Shown piece after piece: positions 47,930 through 51,040 of a DNA stretch of 51,040 bases. The notes below the pieces were generated by a model. It had not been told where the DNA came from, searched no databases, and saw nothing but the letters and a program-made list of their open reading frames with translations. The stretch's first letter is position 1; the number at the start of each line of letters is the position of its first letter. Both the position numbers and the translations under genes were made by a program. The DNA is from Sphingobium sp. (GTDB lineage: Bacteria > Pseudomonadota > Alphaproteobacteria > Sphingomonadales > Sphingomonadaceae): assembly GCF_003248505.1 (NCBI RefSeq), contig NZ_QFOA01000017.1:1-51040 (forward strand), written 5' to 3'.

Positions 47930-49207
47930 CTAGCCTTTGAATTCGAAATCTCGCAACGTATCCGGTTTCATCTCTATCGAATATCCCGGCATGCGAGGCG
48001 GCATATAGGCTGCGTCTCGGATCACACAGGGTTCCAAAAAGTGCTCGTGAAGATGATCGACATATTCGATGACGCGCCCCTCGGTGGTGCCCGAAAAGCA
48101 CAGATAATCGATCATCGAAAGATGCTGCACATATTCACATAGGCCAACGCCGCCTGCGTGAGGGCAGACAGGCAGCCCATATTTGGCGGCAAGCAGCAGG
48201 ATCGCGAGCGCTTCGTTTACACCGCCTATCCTGCACGCGTCCAACTGCACGATATCGATCGCACCCGATGTGATAAACTGTTTGAAGATGATACGGTTCT
48301 GACACATCTCGCCTGTGGCGACACGTAACGGCTTAATGGCGTTGCGAATTACCTTGTGACCCAATATGTCATCGGGACTGGTCGGTTCCTCGATGAACCA
48401 TGGGTTGGCGAAGGCAAGTGCATTTACCCAGTCGATCGCTTCGCCTACTTCCCAGACCTGATTGGCGTCGATCATAAGATGGCGATCGGGACCGATAACA
48501 TCCCGCGCGATCTTCACCCGACGAATGTCATCTTCCAGACTGCGGCCGACCTTTAGTTTTACATGGTTAAAACCTGCATCGATTGCCTCTTGAGCCAAAC
48601 GGCGCAACTTATCGTCGGAATATCCCAACCATCCGGCCGACGTCGTATAACAAGGATATCCCTGTGCTTCGAGGGTTGCGATCCTCTCCTCCTTGCCCCG
48701 TGCCTTTTCGGTGAGAAGGGCGAGTGCCTCGTCTTGCGTTACGGCGTCGCTGAGGTACCGAAAATCGATCGCCTTGACGAGTTGTTGAGGGCTCAAGTCC
48801 GCAACCAACCGCCAGATCGGCTTGCCTTCCGCCTTGGCCCATAAATCCCAGATGGCATTGACGACTGCGCCTGTCGCGAGATGCATCGCGCCTTTGTCCG
48901 GGCCGATCCAGCGCAATTGGCTGTCTCCTGTGAGTTCACGCCACCCAAGGCCCGGATCGGCGGCGAACGCGTCGAGGCTTCTGCCGACTACGAGGTGTCG
49001 CATCGCTTCGATGGCGGCGATGCAAATTTCATTGCCCCGCCCGATCGTGAAGGTCAGCCCATGGCCCTCCAACCCGTCCACATCGGTTTCAAGAATGACA
49101 TAGGCAGCCGAATAATCGGGATCGAGGTTCATGGCGTCCGATCCGTCCAGCGCGTGGCTGGTCGGAAAGCGCAGGTCGATCGTCCGAAGACCAACGATAT
49201 GTGTCAC
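47930..49207 (-). CDS. fucD: L-fuconate dehydratase (enolase superfamily)
   Basis: A 425-residue enolase-superfamily member. The acid/base and metal residues fit L-fuconate dehydratase almost residue for residue with the Xanthomonas enzyme: K217-x-K219 (KLKVG), D247 (MIDANQ), E273 (FIEEPT), E300 (ATGEMCQNR) and H350 (CPHAGGVGL). It converts L-fuconate to 2-keto-3-deoxy-L-fuconate. GTG 49207 overlaps the hydrolase stop (GTGA); the frame upstream to 49528 is a shadow. Confidence 0.93.
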   Translation of the reverse strand: MTHIVGLRTIDLRFPTSHALDGSDAMNLDPDYSAAYVILETDVDGLEGHGLTFTIGRGNEICIAAIEAMRHLVVGRSLDAFAADPGLGWRELTGDSQLRWIGPDKGAMHLATGAVVNAIWDLWAKAEGKPIWRLVADLSPQQLVKAIDFRYLSDAVTQDEALALLTEKARGKEERIATLEAQGYPCYTTSAGWLGYSDDKLRRLAQEAIDAGFNHVKLKVGRSLEDDIRRVKIARDVIGPDRHLMIDANQVWEVGEAIDWVNALAFANPWFIEEPTSPDDILGHKVIRNAIKPLRVATGEMCQNRIIFKQFITSGAIDIVQLDACRIGGVNEALAILLLAAKYGLPVCPHAGGVGLCEYVQHLSMIDYLCFSGTTEGRVIEYVDHLHEHFLEPCVIRDAAYMPPRMPGYSIEMKPDTLRDFEFKG

Positions 49208-50046
49208 TGTGCCGCCACCATCACCTGATCCTGAATGCCCAGTCCGTCGATACCCAGACGAACATTTTGCCCAGGCTTGAGATAGAGTTGGGGCTTCTGA
49301 CCCATGCCGACGCCCGCTGGGGTGCCGGTGGAAATGATATCTCCTGGATTGAGCGTGCAAAACTGGCTGACATAAGAGATCAGCCATGCAACCGGGAATA
49401 TCATATTGGCGGTCGTGCCGTCCTGATAGCGATGGCCATCGACTTCCAGCCAAAGGCGGAGCGTTTGAGGGTCGGGAACTTCGTCGGGCGTCACAAGATA
49501 TGGGCCGATGGGGCCGAACGTGTCGCACCCCTTGCCCTTGTCCCAGGTGCCGCCGCGTTCGAACTGAAAATCCCGCTCGGAAACATCATGGACGACGCAA
49601 TATCCCGCCACATGGCTCAGCGCGTCAGCTTCCTCGATATGCCGACCGGTCTTGCCGATGACGATCCCCAATTCGACCTCCCAATCGGTCTTCGTCGATC
49701 CGCGCGGAATTTCGACCGGATCGAACGGCCCCTGAATGGCACTCGTCCATTTACCGAAAATCACGGGCTCGTCGGGGATTTGTGCCCCCGTTTCTGCGGC
49801 GTGATCGGAATAATTCAGGCCTATACAGATGAATTTGCCGACAGAGCCTACGCACGCCCCGATCCGTACATCGGGTTGAACGACCGGTAGTAAGAGCGGT
49901 TCCAGCGCGGCAATCTCGGCCAGTCCTGCGCGCGACAAACGTTGCCCTGCCAGATCGCCCAAATGGTTTGGAAGGGCGCGAATGACGCCATTGGTCAATA
50001 TGCCGGCCTTTTCCTGACCCACGGGTCCATATCGCAACAATTTCAT
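49204..50046 (-). CDS. FAH-family hydrolase, probable 2,4-diketo-3-deoxy-L-fuconate hydrolase
   Basis: A 280-residue fumarylacetoacetate hydrolase-fold enzyme. FICIGLNYSDHAAE, the metal ligands Glu123 and Glu125 in DWEVELGIVIGKTG, Asp154 in VVHDVSERDFQ and ISTGTPAGVGMG are all present. In the non-phosphorylating L-fucose pathway this family cleaves 2,4-diketo-3-deoxy-L-fuconate to pyruvate and L-lactate, which fits its position between the dehydrogenase and dehydratase. ATG 50046 has AGGGG seven bases upstream; the frame open to 50199 overlaps the upstream gene. Confidence 0.88.
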   Translation of the reverse strand: MKLLRYGPVGQEKAGILTNGVIRALPNHLGDLAGQRLSRAGLAEIAALEPLLLPVVQPDVRIGACVGSVGKFICIGLNYSDHAAETGAQIPDEPVIFGKWTSAIQGPFDPVEIPRGSTKTDWEVELGIVIGKTGRHIEEADALSHVAGYCVVHDVSERDFQFERGGTWDKGKGCDTFGPIGPYLVTPDEVPDPQTLRLWLEVDGHRYQDGTTANMIFPVAWLISYVSQFCTLNPGDIISTGTPAGVGMGQKPQLYLKPGQNVRLGIDGLGIQDQVMVAAQ

Positions 50047-50056
50047 GTTTTTACCC

Positions 50057-50797
50057 CTAGTTGACCCAACCGCCGTCGATGACGTGAACGGCGCCTGTAG
50101 TGAACGCGGCTTCGTCGCTCGCCAGATAGGCGAACAGTGCTGCGATCTCGTCTGCCCTGCCGAGCCGGCCCATGGGCTGTCGAGCCACGAAGGCGGCATT
50201 GGCTTCCTCTATCCTCACGCCCTGTCCATCTGCCTGCTGTTCGATCCGCGCACGCAGGGAAGGCGTTTCTACCGTACCTGGGCAGATGCAGTTGCATCGG
50301 ACGCCTCGCCCGGCAAAGTCGGCTGCGATCGCCTTCGTCAAACCGACAACGGCGCCTTTCGAAGCGCCATAGGCAAAGCGGTTGGGAATACCCTTCACGC
50401 TGGAAGCTATCGACGACATGTTGATAATGCTTCCTCCACCGCGTTCGACCATCGCAGGCAGAAAGGCGCGAATAAGATGGAACATGGCGTCGACATTCAG
50501 ATCAAACGACAAGCGCCAGTCGCGCTGCGTGCAGTGAAGAATATCGCCCGCCGCAACGTATCCGGCGACGTTTGCCAATATATCCACAGGTCCGATCAGA
50601 CCGTGCAAGGCTTCGATCGCCGCAGGGTCGGTCAGGTCTATCTCGACCTGCTCCATGCCGGTCAGTGACGCTAGGGCGGTGGCATCTCGATCCACGGCCC
50701 ACACCTTGGCCCCCTCGGCCTTCAATCTTTCTGCTGTCGCCCGGCCTATTCCTTGACCGGCCGCGGTCACGACCGCGGATTTTCCTTCCAAGCGCAT
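50057..50797 (-). CDS. 2-keto-3-deoxy-L-fuconate dehydrogenase (SDR family)
   Basis: A 246-residue short-chain dehydrogenase. The cofactor motif is VTAAGQGIG, with Asp in AVDRDATAL for NAD specificity, NVAG, catalytic Ser in NMSSIASSVKG and Tyr/Lys in YGASKGAV. The SSIASSVKGIPNRFAYGASK block (residues about 132-152) is typical of BDH2-like and 2-keto-3-deoxy-L-fuconate dehydrogenases. It would oxidise the C4 hydroxyl before the FAH-type hydrolase acts. GGAGG lies seven bases before the ATG. It is the first intact gene of the operon. Confidence 0.9.
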   Translation of the reverse strand: MRLEGKSAVVTAAGQGIGRATAERLKAEGAKVWAVDRDATALASLTGMEQVEIDLTDPAAIEALHGLIGPVDILANVAGYVAAGDILHCTQRDWRLSFDLNVDAMFHLIRAFLPAMVERGGGSIINMSSIASSVKGIPNRFAYGASKGAVVGLTKAIAADFAGRGVRCNCICPGTVETPSLRARIEQQADGQGVRIEEANAAFVARQPMGRLGRADEIAALFAYLASDEAAFTTGAVHVIDGGWVN

Positions 50798-50817
50798 CGA
50801 GGCACCTCCCTGTGCTT

Positions 50818-50846
50818 CATTAGTAAATCATAAGTCTATATGTCAA
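50818..50846 (-). promoter_or_regulatory. Predicted promoter of the fuconate catabolic genes
   Basis: The minus strand has TTGACA (50846-50841) followed by an AT-rich spacer and a TACTAATGA stretch where the -10 should be (best hexamer unclear, spacing 15-18). The context TTGACATAT is identical to that of the receptor promoter. The following ATG of the dehydrogenase is about 20 bases further on. Confidence 0.4.
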
Positions 50847-50849
50847 CGT

Positions 50850-50945
50850 TTAAGCGAGCATCGGTTCGAACGTCCGGTTTCTTTGCCAAATGCCCACTGT
50901 GTCCATGATGTCATGGGTCGGGCAGGCGTTATCGAAGTAGAGGGT
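50850..50945 (-). pseudogene. C-terminal remnant of an unidentified gene cut by the mobile element
   Basis: About 31 codons are open on the minus strand up to TAA at 50852-50850, reading YFDNACPTHDIMDTVGIWQR and then NRTFEPMLA. The composition (Trp, His, Cys, Met) looks like real protein rather than random high-GC sequence. It lies just before the fuconate operon promoter and directly at the predicted insertion-element end. I do not recognise the family. It may be the tail of a further sugar gene disrupted by the insertion. It could also be chance. Confidence 0.35.
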
Positions 50946-51040
50946 GTTGATTGCCGCTGAGAAGTGACCCGGGGAGGCCAGTAATTTCCACTGAGAAGTG
51001 ACCCATGTTTGAACACGTCCCTTAGCTTTGAGCGGGGGAC
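50945..51040. mobile_element. Terminal region of an IS21-family insertion sequence (continues past the right edge)
   Basis: Two direct copies of CTGAGAAGTGACCC lie at 50957-50970 and 50991-51004, spaced 34 bases apart from start to start. Repeated short motifs just inside a terminus beginning TG are characteristic of IS21-type elements, where they bind the IstA transposase. A probable tip is TGTTGATTGCCG at 50945. The istA and istB genes would lie beyond the window, so the family call rests on the ends alone. Confidence 0.55.

Overview
The window looks like a chromosomal stretch of a sphingomonad-type alphaproteobacterium (Sphingobium, Sphingomonas or Novosphingobium relatives). The reasons are its high G+C, dense operons with 4-base ATGA/GTGA stop-start overlaps, a large TonB-dependent receptor beside sugar-acid genes, a caa3-type oxidase, a fused MrpAB antiporter and an NHEJ pair. 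This placement is inferred from gene content only.

Layout. 1-3093: a membrane histidine kinase (running off the left edge), a LuxR-type response regulator, and a divergent HPt protein, together a likely phosphorelay. 3107-8945 (minus): a complete Mrp cation/proton antiporter operon, mrpAB-C-D-E-F-G, every junction overlapping. 9495-15893 (plus): a three-domain GH18-like/NodB deacetylase/GT2 membrane protein and a soluble hybrid histidine kinase. 15919-25889: branched-chain acyl-CoA catabolism, comprising enoyl-CoA hydratase, a CitE-like lyase, a MaoC hydratase, both methylcrotonyl-CoA carboxylase subunits, isovaleryl-CoA dehydrogenase, a divergent LysR regulator, a thiolase and an HSD10-like dehydrogenase. 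25982-27060: an unrecognised membrane protein and a decayed gamma-glutamyltransferase 3' end.

27129-32611 (minus): a translationally coupled caa3 oxidase operon (subunit II with heme c, fused subunit I/III, small membrane protein, CtaG, triheme cytochrome c). 32783-34497 (plus): a DUF2231-like membrane protein and a sorbosone-dehydrogenase-type lipoprotein. 34542-43068: pirin, a LysR gene broken by an out-of-frame deletion, an alpha/beta hydrolase, catalase-peroxidase KatG, and Ku plus LigD.

43495-50797 (minus): an L-fucose/L-fuconate module with TonB-dependent receptor, FucP-like permease, L-fuconate dehydratase, FAH-type diketo-acid hydrolase and 2-keto-3-deoxy-fuconate dehydrogenase. Together they would import the sugar and take L-fuconate to pyruvate and lactate without phosphorylation. 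The early steps (fucose dehydrogenase, lactonase) are not here. The module abuts what looks like the end of an IS21-family element at the right edge, which cuts off an unidentified gene. No rRNA, tRNA or CRISPR array was recognised. I found no clearly new system. The most unusual points are the MaoC/CitE pair inside the leucine operon, the K-channel substitution in the oxidase, the GH18-NodB-GT2 fusion, the two broken genes, and a palindrome over the receptor promoter.
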